From positions 170,799-234,798 of the forward strand of contig QANU01111459.1 in NCBI GenBank assembly GCA_003254905.1: 64,000 nucleotides of DNA. The letters run 5' to 3'. Below the pieces are notes generated by a model. That model saw nothing but the letters and a program-made list of their open reading frames with translations. It was not told the origin of the DNA and ran no database searches. This document shows positions 15,240 to 44,384 of this stretch, one piece after another (positions within the stretch are counted from its first letter, which is position 1; each line of letters begins with the position of its first letter). This DNA comes from Nissolia schottii (Eukaryota > Streptophyta > Magnoliopsida > Fabales > Fabaceae). The translations under genes were made by a program, and so were the position numbers.

Positions 15240-15369
15240 CAAGTGTCTCACTTTTTTTTTTAGGTTGCCTGTCCGGTATCCAAGGCTCAGCCTTGACTAA
15301 TCCGAGTCGACTCGGGTCGCGCACCTGGCTATGGCGGGTGAGTCTCCCAACGCAAGTGTCTCACTTTTT
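15240..15369 (-). mobile_element. Short SINE copy with 17-bp target duplication
   Basis: A 96-bp GC-richer insert (15257-15352) lies between two perfect 17-bp direct repeats, caagtgtctcacttttt at 15240-15256 and 15353-15369. On the minus strand the insert ends in a run of A (the oligo-T starting at 15257), as expected of a retroposed SINE. The body on that strand contains 'gggagactcaccc', 'gacccgagtcgactcgg' and 'ttggataccgga', resembling the 3' part of a plant SINE family. It is probably 5'-truncated, since no full tRNA-like A/B box promoter is seen. Confidence 0.75.
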
Positions 15370-16135
15370 GAAGTGTCTACAGGCTAGCGAAAGAATTTGT
15401 CAATTAGCTCACACCAATCAATGCTCGAATTATGTAATAAAACAAAAATCTTTAAAGTAATGTATTCTTATTTTGAAGATTCATTACTCTAGTAAAAGAA
15501 GTTGATATATTCTCATGAAAATTCTCTTAAACTCCTTTTGAATAATAAATAAGTTACAAAAACAGATACCACATATATTGAAATCTTGAATGAAAAGTAT
15601 ACATATCGAAATCTTTAAAGATATCGAATGAAGTTATTTTGAGCTACTTTTCATTTTATTTAATTTAATATTTATAATAATGTGTTAAAAAATTTAGAGA
15701 TAATATATGATATGTCATTAATCAATAGAAATGTTGGTGTAATGGGAATGACCCGTTATTTGTCATGACCTTAAAAGGAGAATCTCAATTTGATAAAACA
15801 CCAATTAGCCAGAAAAAATGTACTATTCCCGAAAGAATCCGTATTCTCTGATAATAGCATGGAGATATACTATACTAAGCATAAAATTCTTTCGGTCACA
15901 GTGTTCAATATACAAAGGATACGATATGTCTATCAATCCATAACATTTTATATAATTAATTAATAAATATCATAACGTTGATAAGTAAGACTTTCCGTCC
16001 CAGATAATAGATTGCGATATTTGACAGAGATAATATATCATTATCTATTAGCAATTAGCGAATGAATGTGTTGAGGAGGGGTGGAAAGGCGTGAAGAGAA
16101 GAGAAGCCGACTCTCGCAGATTGCAAGTTGCCATT

Positions 16136-16234
16136 GCCAACGTGGGCAAGGCCAGGGGTAAACGTGGCGAGCCAAGATACATGGGCGCTTAATATCGAAG
16201 ATGTCTACTTGTGATCTGGCACGACACGTGGCAC
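16136..16234 (+). promoter_or_regulatory. ACGT-core (G-box/ABRE-like) cluster upstream of the bZIP gene
   Basis: Within about 250 bases of the bZIP start codon there are three ACGTG motifs: 'caacgtggg' near 16139, 'aaacgtggc' near 16160 and the perfect G-box 'cacgtggc' at 16225-16232. Such elements are bound by bZIP and bHLH factors and mediate ABA or light responses. Autoregulation or ABA control is possible but only inferred. Confidence 0.5.
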
Positions 16235-16263
16235 TCTTGCACTATCTGTGGCCTCCCCCTTCT

Positions 16264-16284
16264 ACTCTCTCTCTCTCTCTCTCC
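16264..16284. repeat. CT microsatellite in the bZIP 5' leader
   Basis: A pyrimidine run beginning with about nine CT units, part of a longer CT-rich stretch before the start codon. This is typical of plant 5' UTRs. Confidence 0.8.
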
Positions 16285-16381
16285 CCCCCCTTCCTTCAGC
16301 CTTCATCCCTCTCTGTTCGGTTCTTCGCACTTCCCCCTCTCTCCCTCTCTCTCTATTGTCCTTTTGGTTCCCTCTTTCGTC

Positions 16382-19300
16382 ATGGATATTGAGCCATCGA
16401 CCTCTTCGTCTTCGCCTTCCTCCTCGTCTTCTTGCCCCTCCGATCGCCTCGTCGACACGGAGATTGAAGCGGCGGAGACTCTCGCCGACTTGGCGCAGCT
16501 CGCCATGCGCGACACAACCGCCACTGGCTGCGCCGACACTGCCCACCGCGCCACGCTGCCGCTCGAGTCACCGACTCGTGACTCGGATCTCTCTCACTCC
16601 GCCCCTCCCCCTCGGGTTAGTGTTTTTTGTTTTAACTATTATTCGCTCGTGTTGATTATATTCTTGATTAGTTTAATCTCACGATTTTAATCCATGTTTA
16701 GCAGTTAACACACACGAGAAATAGTTGTAACTATTGAATTATAAATATATATAAGCACGAGTCAACAACAGCAATTACGGATAACATTATATTTATATTA
16801 TTTTTTATCTTTTTATGCCGGCGATTTGAAGTGAGTCAAATGACTATTTTCAAGTTTCAACGAGTGACATCATAATCGAATAGTTTTCCACAGTCGATCA
16901 AAACCGTAACCAAAATCGTGATTCTGAACGAGATTAGTTGGTGATTTTGTATTTCTATCTAATTCTATTTCAGACTCCATGGACGTGTTTGGGTTCCGTT
17001 TGCTTAACCTTATTTGGAATCTGAAAACGAAGAAATAAGGTCTCTCTTTTTTTTGTTTGGATTCAATCAGTCATGTTTGGTTAAATTTGGTAAAAAACAC
17101 GCCCGGTTATTGGATAAAGCTCATGCCAAGGGCCCAAGAGCAATTTCATCGTACTTATAGTCTAGTAGTGCCTGTGAACAAAACCAGCTAAAATATTTCT
17201 AAACTTTGTTACTTGAATTGAATTTGCTTCGTCATTTTTATCTGGGAATATTCAGGACAATCAATCTTTCATGTTGTTAATGGAACTGTCCCTTGCCTAA
17301 CTATATTTTTCCTTTTTTCGTTTCCTTCTGGTTCTCATTCTCACATTGCTAAGTATTGATCAACAACCATGTCCCTGCATCTTCCGGAGAAAAAAAATGA
17401 ACTTCACTTGACTTGGTCAAATCTTTGTTTGTTTGTTTTTCTTTTTACTTCGTAGTTCTTATAACAATGGATAAGCCAATTTAGTAATGCTACATAGTTA
17501 GAAAAATAGCCTGAGTCTGAACTTCTGTTCCAAATTATGGAGGTTGTTGGATGAAATGAAGTGCTGACCCACTAGTATTTTTCTAGTCGATTAACTGCAG
17601 CAGATACCCAATAATCAATAGGCTATCACCAAGTTGTATTGTACCATTTCATGCCGGAATTTACTTGAAAAATGCTTCATAGAATGTAAAGCTAGGCATA
17701 AAAGCAGGAACGAAAAGTAATTGGCAAAGGAAAAAAGTTGTGTTTTAGGTAACTTTCATTATCTTTCTCGACTTTTACAACCAATATTGTTGTGATTGGT
17801 TATATTTTCCTACGTCACATTTCTGTTCGCCACTTCGTTCCAAATATCATTGCTGCTTTTATTTGTGGCAGGGACAAGTGGTTTCAGGTCAGCAGCTGGA
17901 TGAAAAACCGGCCACTAGTAAGTCAGTAGAAACAGAAAGGATTCAGCAGGATCATTGCTCAAGGCGCATGAAGGTGGAGCAGGATGCTGATTCACTGAAG
18001 ACTACAAGTTACTCTGTGGTTCACAGCAGCAAGTCAAGGCGTAATTTAACTGAGGTATAAGAAAGCTTGAAATTTACTCCACCGCAATATCTGTTCATCA
18101 TTGATAGTTGAAATCTATTGGGCTTTCTGTTCAGGAGGAAAAAGAAGCAAGGAGGATTCGCAGGGTATTGGCAAACAGAGAGTCAGCTAGGCAGACAATC
18201 CGCCGTAGGCAGGTAATTACATAGGCAAATCAATTCTCTATTGTTAGATCTGCTTATCAACTGCCCAAAATCTTGACCAAAAACAAATTTAAGCCATGCT
18301 TGGTGTCTTGCACTTGACCCCACAGTTTGTTAATTTATCACTTATATGGTCTGATCCTTTTCATCATTACTTCCACTTAAGGAAGGATATTTACATTTGT
18401 TGATTTATTGTTCATTCCCTCTCAGAGACAGTCATTAATTGTGTTGATTCACTCTGTATTAATTGGATAATCTTTACTATGAAGGCTTTGGGAACTTGCA
18501 ACTGCTTTTTGGTCATATTATCAATTGCCCAATAATATCCTTCACGTAACTTCCTGCTACTTACATTTACATTTTGACATTTTGTCATTTCACATCTCAT
18601 TTTTTGCAGTTTTTGTCAGTTTACTTTTCTAAAAAACAGTTTTCAAGATCAATTTTTTATTAGTTTTTGGTTTTTGGTACCCGAAGGGTACCGTCCCCTC
18701 TGGTGATGAATTATGTTCTTGAGGCTAATGAATGTATCCATGGTCCCAAAACAGAAAATCTTGCATGGTATGTGACGTGAAGCTGTTGTGGTTAAGCGTG
18801 TACTTTTTCGTAGTGCATGAAAACAGTGACGTGTACTATTTTGTTTATACGAGTCAGGCTGCACTTGCGGAAATTTATTTTTAAATATGATCAAATGTGT
18901 CATCCATGTCACAAAGTACAGAAGTCAACAAATTTAAAGCCTGCTATGTGACGCAAGTGCGACTATGCCTTTTTTGGAATAAATGCAGTATTTGGTTTTC
19001 TGATATTTTCATAAAGTTTTGATGTTCATCGTAATTGATAGCCTTTATGCTATAGGGTATACTTCAGTTTTTTTTTTTTCCGCTAAAGCCAATCATATCT
19101 TCTTAGTTAGCAAGACCTTTGAAGCAAAACTTTCAGATGAGAATTTCCATTTCTAGATTTTGGCTTAAAGATTATTTTTGTAGGACTCTCAAATCTACAG
19201 TTTAATGTATATGTAAAGATCATTGTAGATTTTATCCCATATTACTTATTTAAAGGAGTAAATTTGAAACAAACCTGATACTTAAATATTTCTGAACTTC

Positions 19301-20676
19301 TATGAAAGAGGGGAGAAAAATACCTTATCTTCTTTGAAGTGTCTACTTGTTCTGGCAGGTTAGTTTCTCATTGAAACATTAGGCAGTTCTTTTTTTTGGG
19401 TTTATTTTAATAATTATTTCAGGCTCTCTGTGAGGAGTTAACCAGAAAAGCTGCCAATTTAGTTCTGGAGAACAAAAACCTGAAGAAGGTATGGTGCTTA
19501 AGACTTTGATTGTGTCTTCCATTTACCTCCTTTGTCTTTATTTGGATGAGGCATCTGTTCAAGATATTATTGTTTATTAATCTATATTTCCTCCTTGATG
19601 TTTGTTTGATCATTCACTCTCTAACATTTTGTGACATTTATGGTGACAAGGAGAAGGATTTGGCTTTGAAAGAGTATCGATCTTTGGAGACTACAAATAA
19701 GCATTTGAAGGCGCAAGTAAGATGTTTTGCTATTGCAGAAATTTGGTAGAGCATACTCTTCTTGTTTGCAAAGCAAGTAAATAAATAGTGGAAGACTTCC
19801 ATTTGCTTCCATTTGCAGATAGCCAAGTCAATAAACACTGAAGTGGAGAAAACTCCTCTTGAGCAGGACTCATCTGTGGCTGAGGTAACAACTTTGTCTG
19901 GTAATGGTCCATGGTTTGTTTATAACCATTTTCCCGTTACACAATTATTTTGGCCTTCCATCATTCAGTCTTCTAGTCCAGTTCAAGTACAACATGCACC
20001 ATTTAATTCCATTGCCATTCCATCAAATGTTACTGTGCCGTGCTCTTCTGAGACTGACTCATATTACAAGCAAAATAAACTTGTAAATGACAATAGGACA
20101 CAAAATCCATTGTACATGTTACCATGTCCTTGGTTATTCCCTCTTCCAGAGTTTGGAAATGGACAACCACCATCTTCCATTGGCCAAATAGATAAACGAG
20201 ATGAACTTTCTCTTGGTAAACAATGTAGTTCTAGTTCATCTTTGAATACAGCAGCGAATGTGGATTATCTACCAGCTCTACCTATCAAACTTCAAACAGA
20301 AGCTTCTGGCTGGACAGAAGCCAGATATTTTAATGACACCAGCCATGCCGCAACAAGATTTCCTTTGGATGGAGCTGAGCAGAAAACAGGATGTCACATT
20401 GTAGGAAACCTCCATGGACCTTCACTTGATTGTAACGGTCATGCAACTGCTGTCAAGCAAGAGCTCGAGCTTCAATTACCTTCTGCTCCGAACACTGAGG
20501 TACCTTCGACAGCTCCTCATATTGCAACTTCTTCACCAGGAAAGAAACAAGCAAAGTTCATGTGTTCTGGTAAAAATCTAGTGGATACAGTTGCTGCGGC
20601 AGAGGCAAGAAAGAGGAGAAAGGAACTTACAAAGTTAAAAAGCAACCATAACCGCCAGTCCCGGATGACCTGTTGA
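16382..20676 (+). CDS. Atypical bZIP transcription factor (6 exons, 494 aa)
   Basis: Putative nuclear DNA-binding protein. Exons: 16382-16615, 17872-18054, 18135-18212, 19423-19488, 19651-19716, 19819-20676; phases all agree. Residues 1-78 are Ser-rich (MDIEPSTSSSSPSSSSS). The basic region in exon 3 reads RRIRRVLANRESARQTIRRRQ, followed across exons 4-5 by a leucine-zipper-like helix (ALCEELTRKAANLVLENK, KDLALKEYRSLETTNKHL). In ordinary plant bZIPs the basic region is N-x7-R/K; here N+8 is Ile. The long C-terminal exon is Ser/Pro/Asn-rich and ends with a basic AEARKRRKELTKLKSNHNR segment. It resembles a small group of plant bZIPs with the same substitution (recalled from memory), so it may bind altered sites or depend on partners. 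It converges on the subtilase gene 500 bases away. Confidence 0.9.
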
Positions 20677-21180
20677 CTTCTCAATCTACTTGGCTAAAAG
20701 GTAGGAAAAGGATCAAAAGTGCATCCATTACCAGCTTTTGCACATGCTTATGACGTGATGGAAAATGAATTGAGGAAGAGAATGAAGTCCAAATCATGTA
20801 TAGCACTCTGATAGCATTTCACATTTTTTTTCATATCTTTGTTTTCTCTGTTTTTATTTGCTTTCTATTACTTGGATTATTTTTCTCCCGGGAAGGGTAA
20901 AATACCCCCCGGGGGGGGGGGGNCGTGAAGTGGCGAAACTGACCGAGTTTTTTTTTTTATTAATTATAATGATCCAGATTTTCCATCTTTCACCAATGTT
21001 TCTGAGCAGCTAAACCCAGAAATCGTGCACGATCACAATATGTGGTGCGGTCAAGTTTCTATTCATTAATCTAAAGCAGAACACTAGAAGGTACAAAAAA
21101 ATGAAAAACAAAAATATTGAAACTCTTTGAACATAAATTCCTGTGTTATAAAATTAATGTGTCCACTGCAGGCTTCGGTT
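20677..21180. other. Shared 3' intergenic space of bZIP and subtilase genes
   Basis: A convergent intergenic stretch of about 500 bases holding both 3' UTRs. At 20907-20925 there is a run of C then G and an N, which looks like an assembly or sequencing artefact. Confidence 0.6.
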
Positions 21181-37518
<16,338 letters not shown>

Positions 37519-38789
37519 TTTGTGTGAAAGAAAAATTAATGTCTAGTAATATAAATTGATCAAATAGCTATATGGTGCTGGAATGTGAAAAGAGTGACAT
37601 TGTAAATGAAGACCAAAAAGGGCAACGGAACACAGTTCTGAAAGTCAGTATTTGGTGGCTTGGATTTTGGATCTTTAGGCTAACTCTATAGTGTGTCACA
37701 GTTAGTTTCATTAGCCGTGAATCAAGCAAAAGACTCGTTATAACCGAAAAATTAATAAATAATAGTCCAATTAAACACATTACGAAAACCAAACAGAAAA
37801 ACAAACATTACAAACACAAAAAACAAATAATATTAAACATACGTGTGTACTGATCACGTAAAAATATGTGATGAAAATGTATGTTTTTCTGTTTTATAAT
37901 AATGTTAAACTCACACGTGTACGCACATGTATAAATGTTTGATGAAAATATTTGTTTCTTTGTTTTATAATTTTTATTTTTGTCTCTTGAGACTATTTTT
38001 AAGTGTCCAAATAACATTTTTTTTTTATTTTGATATGCAAAGTGCAAAAGCAGTGGCTCGGACTCTTCTTAGGTGGACCTCTGTGGTTTTACCCCAAGCC
38101 AACCTTCGGATGAAGACTAAATCAAAGCCCACAAAACCTTGGTCTTGTTCAAAATCGATTGCATCACTAAAGAATAACGTACACTTTCACAAAAAAAAAA
38201 AAAGAAAAAAAATATATACACATAAATACATAGTTATATTCTTTTGTAAGTTACTAAATAAATTTTTTTTAGCTGTACTATTTTTAAATGATTTCGACTA
38301 CATATATTTTTAAATATTAATGAGCAGTAATCGAATTTTGAGAAAACTCAAGCTTAGAAACGAAAATAAAGAAATTCATCTTTAAATTTTTTAAAGAGAA
38401 AGACAATTTTCCAATAGAAAAAAAGAAGCAAAAAACAGAAGCCAAATACTTTCAAAGGTTAAACCCCGCAGGGTTCACATATCCAAAAATTATATATATA
38501 ATTATAAATCGAAAAGTAGAAAATGACAGAAAACATCCCACTACTCTAAACTTTTGTGGATTAGACAAAGTGTGTTCTCCTTTTAAATATCTAAATAATA
38601 ACAACAATAATGCTAATAAAGTTGTCATATCCTCCACGCTTTCGAATGGAAGTAGGGAACTTGTCCTATTTGGAGCCCAATAAAAGGTTAATCAACCGCT
38701 CCATCAAGTTTCAAGCACACTCAAAAGTACTAAAATCATCGATGACTATGATTGCATGCATGCTGATAAAACTATATATATGGTACATA
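37519..38789. other. 5' flank of the subtilase gene
   Basis: AT-rich promoter region and intergenic DNA. It contains repeat copy 2 (37755-38015), and at about 38040-38160 a GC-richer 120-base stretch I cannot identify. No gene is supported. Confidence 0.5.
37755..38015. repeat. Dispersed repeat, copy 2 (upstream of the subtilase gene)
   Basis: Shares 'gtgtacgcacatgtataaat', 'gtttgatgaaaatatttgtt' and 'tttttaagtgtccaaata' type blocks with the unit at 34100-34390, same orientation. The two copies bracket the 5' half of the subtilase gene. Confidence 0.45.
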
Positions 38790-39235
38790 TTTTAAGGTGA
38801 ATTCAGGATCTCGGACCCCATGGTCCACGGAAAGATCCGACCTAAACAAACTCCTCTCCATAAACACTCAGAGAGATCTTCGCTTGGACCGTGACGCATG
38901 CACTCCCTTGGCGAACATTACTCCATGGACCTCAGAGAGGAATCCAAGCAAGAGAATCTTAGGCCAACAGAAGTCACTGTTCTCACCTAGGTATTTAAGC
39001 TGTCCCGGCATACCAAGTACGACCTAGAACTCATTTTCCCTTGATCTTACTCTATCATCTTACCTTCTACATTCACTGACTTGAGCGTCAGAGTTCTTGC
39101 CAGTACTACTCCAGCATCCGGAACCCGCAGAGGAGCTCCAGGATCCAAATTGCACCAAGGACCCTACATCTCAGTATAGTGAAGATAAACTTGAATATAT
39201 TCTGGACATTGATAATGTCTCCTCAGCACGAATAT
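38790..39235 (+). mobile_element. LTR fragment of a Ty3-gypsy (Tat/Ogre-like) retrotransposon
   Basis: A GC-richer island in AT-rich DNA, with 'ctcggaccccatggtccacg', a TATA-like 'tatttaagc' near 38992 followed by 'tgtcccggcataccaagtac', then 'tcactgacttgagcgtcaga' near 39080. This order is typical of the U3/R/U5 part of plant Tat/Ogre LTRs as I remember them. No second LTR or coding region is seen, so this is a truncated piece. Confidence 0.5.
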
Positions 39236-39607
39236 TAAGAGTTTATATATATATATATGTATGTATACGTACATATATATATATACACACACAAAAAGAT
39301 TAATTTGTATTTATTAACAGTGTAGTGAGAAAAGGACTCAATCAATTTTACTTATGTGTCGTTGGATCATAGTCAGTGGATAAAAATTAATATATATGTG
39401 CATGTGTCGATTAAGATTAAATTATACCGATATAGCTTTAAGCATGCTTACAGCACTAAATAACTTTTGGTAAAATTCAAATTTTATCAATCTAATTGTT
39501 GAATTACAGTGAATTATCATATAAATTATTTGTGTCAAAATTCAAAAAATTTGAGCATCAATAAAAATAAAAATATAATCAAATAGGTCTTATTTTCACA
39601 TATTTTT

Positions 39608-39610
<3 letters not shown>

Positions 39611-39640
<30 letters not shown>
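39611..39640. repeat. (AT)n microsatellite next to a gap
   Basis: At least 15 AT units run directly into the N gap at 39641. The gap was probably caused by this repeat. Confidence 0.95.
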
Positions 39641-39864
39641 NNNNNNNNNNNNNNNNNNNNNNNNNNNNNNNNNNNNNNNNNNNNNNNNNNNNNNNNNNNN
39701 NNNNNNNNNNNNNNNNNNNNNNNNNNNNNNNNNNNNNNNNNNNNNNNNNNNNNNNNNNNNNNNNNNNNNNNNNNNNNNNNNNNNNNNNNNNNNNNNNNNN
39801 NNNNNNNNNNNNNNNNNNNNNNNNNNNNNNNNNNNNNNNNNNNNNNNNNNNNNNNNNNNNNNNN
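39641..39864. other. Assembly gap (224 N)
   Basis: A run of N between an AT microsatellite and a C homopolymer, a region likely to be poorly assembled. Confidence 0.98.
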
Positions 39865-41019
39865 ATTCCCCCCCCCCCCCAACCCCTATCCACTTAACCC
39901 TGTCTCCCCAAGTGTGATATCATAAAGCACAACGTACAGCTAGCATAGGATTCGTCTTAGGATTTTGATATTCTGTTGAGCATTATATATGATACCGATC
40001 TCCACGAAGAGAAGAAACTAAATTGAAGAGGTCATGCTCATATATCAAAATCATTTTACTATGGTTAAAACAATTAACTTGCTTAAGAATTTCCTATAGG
40101 TGTAATCAAATTATTTATGTAATCACAAAGATTCTTTGGTGCCAAATAAATATTAAGAAATGTAATTACGTGAGGGCACAGAGGAACTTTAATTAATTCT
40201 AGTAATGGACAGAACTATTGATGCTTGCAGCCTCACACGTGATACTGCTGGTCCTAATTGTCACGTTTATGTAATTTGCAAATTCCCGAATTTGAAAAAA
40301 ATGAGGGGAGAGATTCGATCAGTAATCCTGTCACGATCATGAAAATGACTTTATGTTTAAATATTTATTTCTTGCATCGTCATCAAGCACAATTCATAGA
40401 AATGCACAGCACAAATAGTGTCAGCACTTAGTGAGTTACATTCCCAGATCACTATTCGGGAAACAATAGAAATAATATTGTATTTGATTATTATTGTTCC
40501 GTACGCGTCACTCTAAACATGTAGGGTTTAACCTCGCAATTAATGACGTAATACAATTGAATCATGCATAGAAAATATTCCTTTTTATATTATCTTGGCC
40601 TATGGCATCGTCTTGTCTACCCCACAAACACATTATAGTTACCGGTATATTTTGACAGATACAAAATACACATTAAACATATATTTTTAAAAAGAAGAAT
40701 AGGGTGAAAATGTTAAATAATTAAAAACTATAAAAAAAAGTTATTTGTTAATAATATAAAAAAAAATTGTTATGATTATCTGTCAATAAAAACTGTCAAA
40801 GCTATTTAGAAAAAGAAAACTGGGCACAAGGGAAATTTATTTCCTCCGCTTTGTCTATATAAATATAGATATGGACGGCTGTGACTAGTTTACTTTAATA
40901 AAATAAAATTATAATTTTATATTCCCTGTACTTTTCATTCTTTTAAGATACGGATAAATTTAAGAGAAAACTGTATAAGGAACGCTTATTTCTCTACAAA
41001 AACAAATGAGCATGCATGA

Positions 41020-41052
<33 letters not shown>

Positions 41053-43087
41053 TATATTTGGCAAAATCCTTTACCATAACTAATGTTAAATTAAATTTTA
41101 TTTGAAAGGACTTTCAATCCATAATTTATTTAATTCAATTAGAAAATTTTGTAATTAAATTGTAGTTTGATTTTGATTAAATTAAAAAATGTTCAAATAA
41201 AAAATATGATTAATTTACATTTAATAAATATAGTTAGTTCAATGAAAAAGTTCAATCCACATTTTAAAATATTTATTGTATTGACCATTTGACACGTCTT
41301 AGTGTTAATTCTTTAATGCTTAATGAAAAATTAACTCAAGCATGATCTCCTTCAATGGCAATGAAGAGGTATATATCTGAAGTATAATTTTAGATCACCT
41401 AAACTATGTACAAGTAACTTGATATAGGGCGCGTATGTTTGTGTTGGGGGAGTCTCTTATTTTGTGTTATTTGTTTGTATTTCTTTAAAAAAATAAAAGT
41501 AAAAAATAATTAATTTTTTTTGTTTGATTTAACAAACAGGTTTGCACCTACTTTTAATAGAACCAAAAGCACTAAAAGAGAGAGTATACTCTATAAAAAG
41601 GTACTTTTACAAAAAACGCAAACAAACACACCCGTATATAATAATTATTGATCATTTGAATTTGAACTATTTAAAAGGAAAATTGCTCGGACAATTATGG
41701 TAGGGTGGGGGGTTTGTGTCTTCATGGGAATTACATGAAATATATAAGCAAGCTCGCTGCCCTCGTGGGAGCGTGAACCAATGTATGGGCACATGGCCAT
41801 GTGAGTGAGAAGCTATTGCTTGATTATGGACTTACTACATGAATGATAGGACTCAAAACTAAAAATTTTGTTTAAGGAAAAAATAAGTGTTAGATCATTT
41901 AAACAAATCAAAGGTTTGTAATACTTTTATTTGGAGATGCCATTCACAAGTGAGTTCCAGTTTTAAACAAAACAGAGTAATTACACCACGAGTCTTAGTA
42001 GATAAGATTCTCATGTTAAAAGAGATATAAATATCAATATTTAAATTAGACCTAATATAAAAAAAAACTCTAATTTTTTAATATAATATTTAAAATAAGG
42101 GAATTATTCTGATACCTCATCAAATTTAAGGATATTGGTACTCTATGATTATCTATGGCTAGATATCAGTCACGTATCTTATTAACTCTAAAAACTTATT
42201 ATTTTAAACTTAGAAGTAAATCATGACCGTTGAAATATAAAGAGGTATCAATATCTTTATAAAAACATGGATACCAAAGAAAGAACCTTAAAATAAATAT
42301 GAAAATATCCCAGTTCAATCCTAATTTAAAGAAAAATTCATTTTTTAATAATATTTTTATAGTTTATAGTTCGTATTTCATATGTGAATATAAATAAGTA
42401 CGAAAATACACTATATGTGTATAGTAGTAAAATATACAAATAATTCTGCAAAACAAGTACGTCTCCCACGCACGTGGGGCTGGTCAGCAATTTATGGAGT
42501 TTGTACATCATTTCATAGCCGTGGATTTGATTGTGTCTCTCGCAGGTACTAGCTCAAACATGTATGCTGGCTAGCAATTTGACAGTTTTGTTGTGCGTCT
42601 AGCTAATAAATATGGGATTTGCTTGCACTTGTTATAAAAGAAATCTTTTAGTCTTTTCAATGTATTTAATAATGAATTTAATTATTGTCAAATAATTAAA
42701 TTTATTACATAAATAAAAATAATTAATTATTTTTTATTATTTAAAAAATCATATACATATAAAATAGTTTGACTCAATAATAAAGTAAAAAAAATTATAT
42801 TATCAATACACAATAATAAGTTCTTAAATAATATTAAAAAAATATAAAAACTCTAATTTTAATAAAATTTTTATTTCTTTTTTAATAAGTATATTTAAGA
42901 TATTAATTAAAAAAATTCTAATAAATTAAGTTGATAATATACTTTAATATTAAATTAATGCTTATAATTAATTGTAAATAAATTATCAATTAAAATAATT
43001 TAATTACTCACTCATTCAATTGTAATAAAATTATTAAATTTTTTAAAAATAATCAAATTCAAACATGCTAGCAATTATTAGATACCA
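39865..43087. other. AT-rich intergenic DNA
   Basis: About 3.2 kb with very low GC, many homopolymers and a short TA repeat near 41033-41058. No reading frame of interest, RNA gene or clear transposon boundary was found. Confidence 0.5.
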
Positions 43088-44383
43088 TGTTGAAATCCAT
43101 GGTACCAGGAGGAAAAGGGAGAAAATGAAACTGAATGTGTAAAAATGAAATTGAGAGAATGAGAAGGTGTGTTGAATTACAAATGATGTAGCCTATATAT
43201 AGGCTTATGATGACAACAATCCATTAGCTAATCTACTAGCTAATCCTAACTAACTCATTACCATAACAACAATTAGCTATATCATCTATATATTCTAATA
43301 CCCCCCCGCAAGCTGGACCATGTGCACTAACATGTCCAGCTTGGAAACAACAATACAAGTTAAAATCAAAGAGCAACACAATGCTAAGAAAATGATTGGA
43401 AACCAGCCGCAACCACCGAAGTTCTTAGTTCCTGGAAGTCTTCGACTTTCACTGAAGCCCCTTCGACCTTCCTGTCTTCGACTTTCACTGAAGCCCCTTC
43501 GACCTTCCTCCAACATCTCAACGGCACCAGTTGCAAACGGTCCCAACCAAAGCCATAAGGCTAACCAAATCATAATCAACTTGTGATAAAATCTCACACT
43601 GAACAATCTAACAATTTTGAACCAGAGATGAAGATCTGAGCAAGAAGCAACCATACTAAAATTGAGGCTCCAACAACAAACTTCATGTAGCAATTACAAG
43701 TCTCAATCGTAACATATCAAACTAGCCTAATGCTTGTTCCACCAAATTAGCATCGGCAGGAAACTACAATTCAATCAAAGTGTGAACATCTCAAGGATCA
43801 TAACACATCTCGTAGAAAGAAGAAATTGCACCAAGTTAGAAGAATAAAATCCACAAGGCAGAAATCTTGATCTAACTGAAATCCACCACATCAAAGTTAG
43901 CACAAGAGATGACATCTGATAAGGCACTAAACATGCAGATCACAAATCAAACGCAACAAGAAGAATTCCTCAGAAGAGATAAACTATATTGCGCCAGATC
44001 GGCGTTCGCAGAACCTCAGACCAAAGAAAATGCTGGTGAACTTGACAATGCTGGTAAACGAGACTTCATCGGAGAAAATGCACAAACTCCAGCAAAGGTG
44101 ACCGTGCCTCAAAATACTAACCACAATCCATTACATCGATAAAATGTGCAAACAAAAAAACAAAAGCACAAACCTCACCGGAGATGCGATCTCACTAGAG
44201 GCAAACAAGATCCACCATGTCGAAGAAGAAGGAAGACGAGATCGTGAAGATGCAAGAGAAGGTGCGATTTGATCTCCTCCTGCACCTCCTCCTCGGACGA
44301 AACGTCGTCATCGTTTGTGACAGACGAGTTCTTGAATGAAAGAAAAATTGAAGCTCTTGCAGCTATTAATTCTCTCTGGAACA
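43088..44383 (-). mobile_element. Copia-type LTR (1.3 kb) of a truncated element
   Basis: Bounded on the + strand by TGTTGAAATC (43088) and GGAACA (44383). On the minus strand it has a TATA box 'ctatatatagg' near 43191-43201, a downstream R/U5, and immediately beyond its 3' end a primer-binding-like tggtatctaat (43077-43087). It is therefore the 5' LTR of a minus-strand copia whose body has been lost. A 'cccccccgcaagctgg' block near 43302 is typical of plant copia LTRs from memory. No matching 5-bp target duplication is seen (an N sits at 44384). Confidence 0.6.
43438..43509. repeat. 36-bp tandem duplication inside the LTR
   Basis: Two perfect adjacent copies of a 36-base unit starting gtcttcgactttcactgaag, at 43438-43473 and 43474-43509, within the U3 part of the LTR. 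Confidence 0.9.
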
Positions 44384-44384
44384 N

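Larger units (their letters stand above)
15370..16381. other. Upstream region of the bZIP gene
   Basis: AT-rich up to about 16050. From about 16080 it becomes GC-richer, with ACGT-core motifs and then a CT-rich leader at about 16262-16380 that is probably the 5' UTR. No gene was found in the AT-rich portion. Confidence 0.5.

Noticed and set aside
16262..16571. Antisense Arg/Glu-rich frames opposite bZIP exon 1
   Set aside because: Shadows of the CT-rich leader and Ser-rich exon 1; low complexity.
39535..39893. Open frames on the - strand
   Set aside because: They run through the second N gap and an AT microsatellite; no coding evidence.
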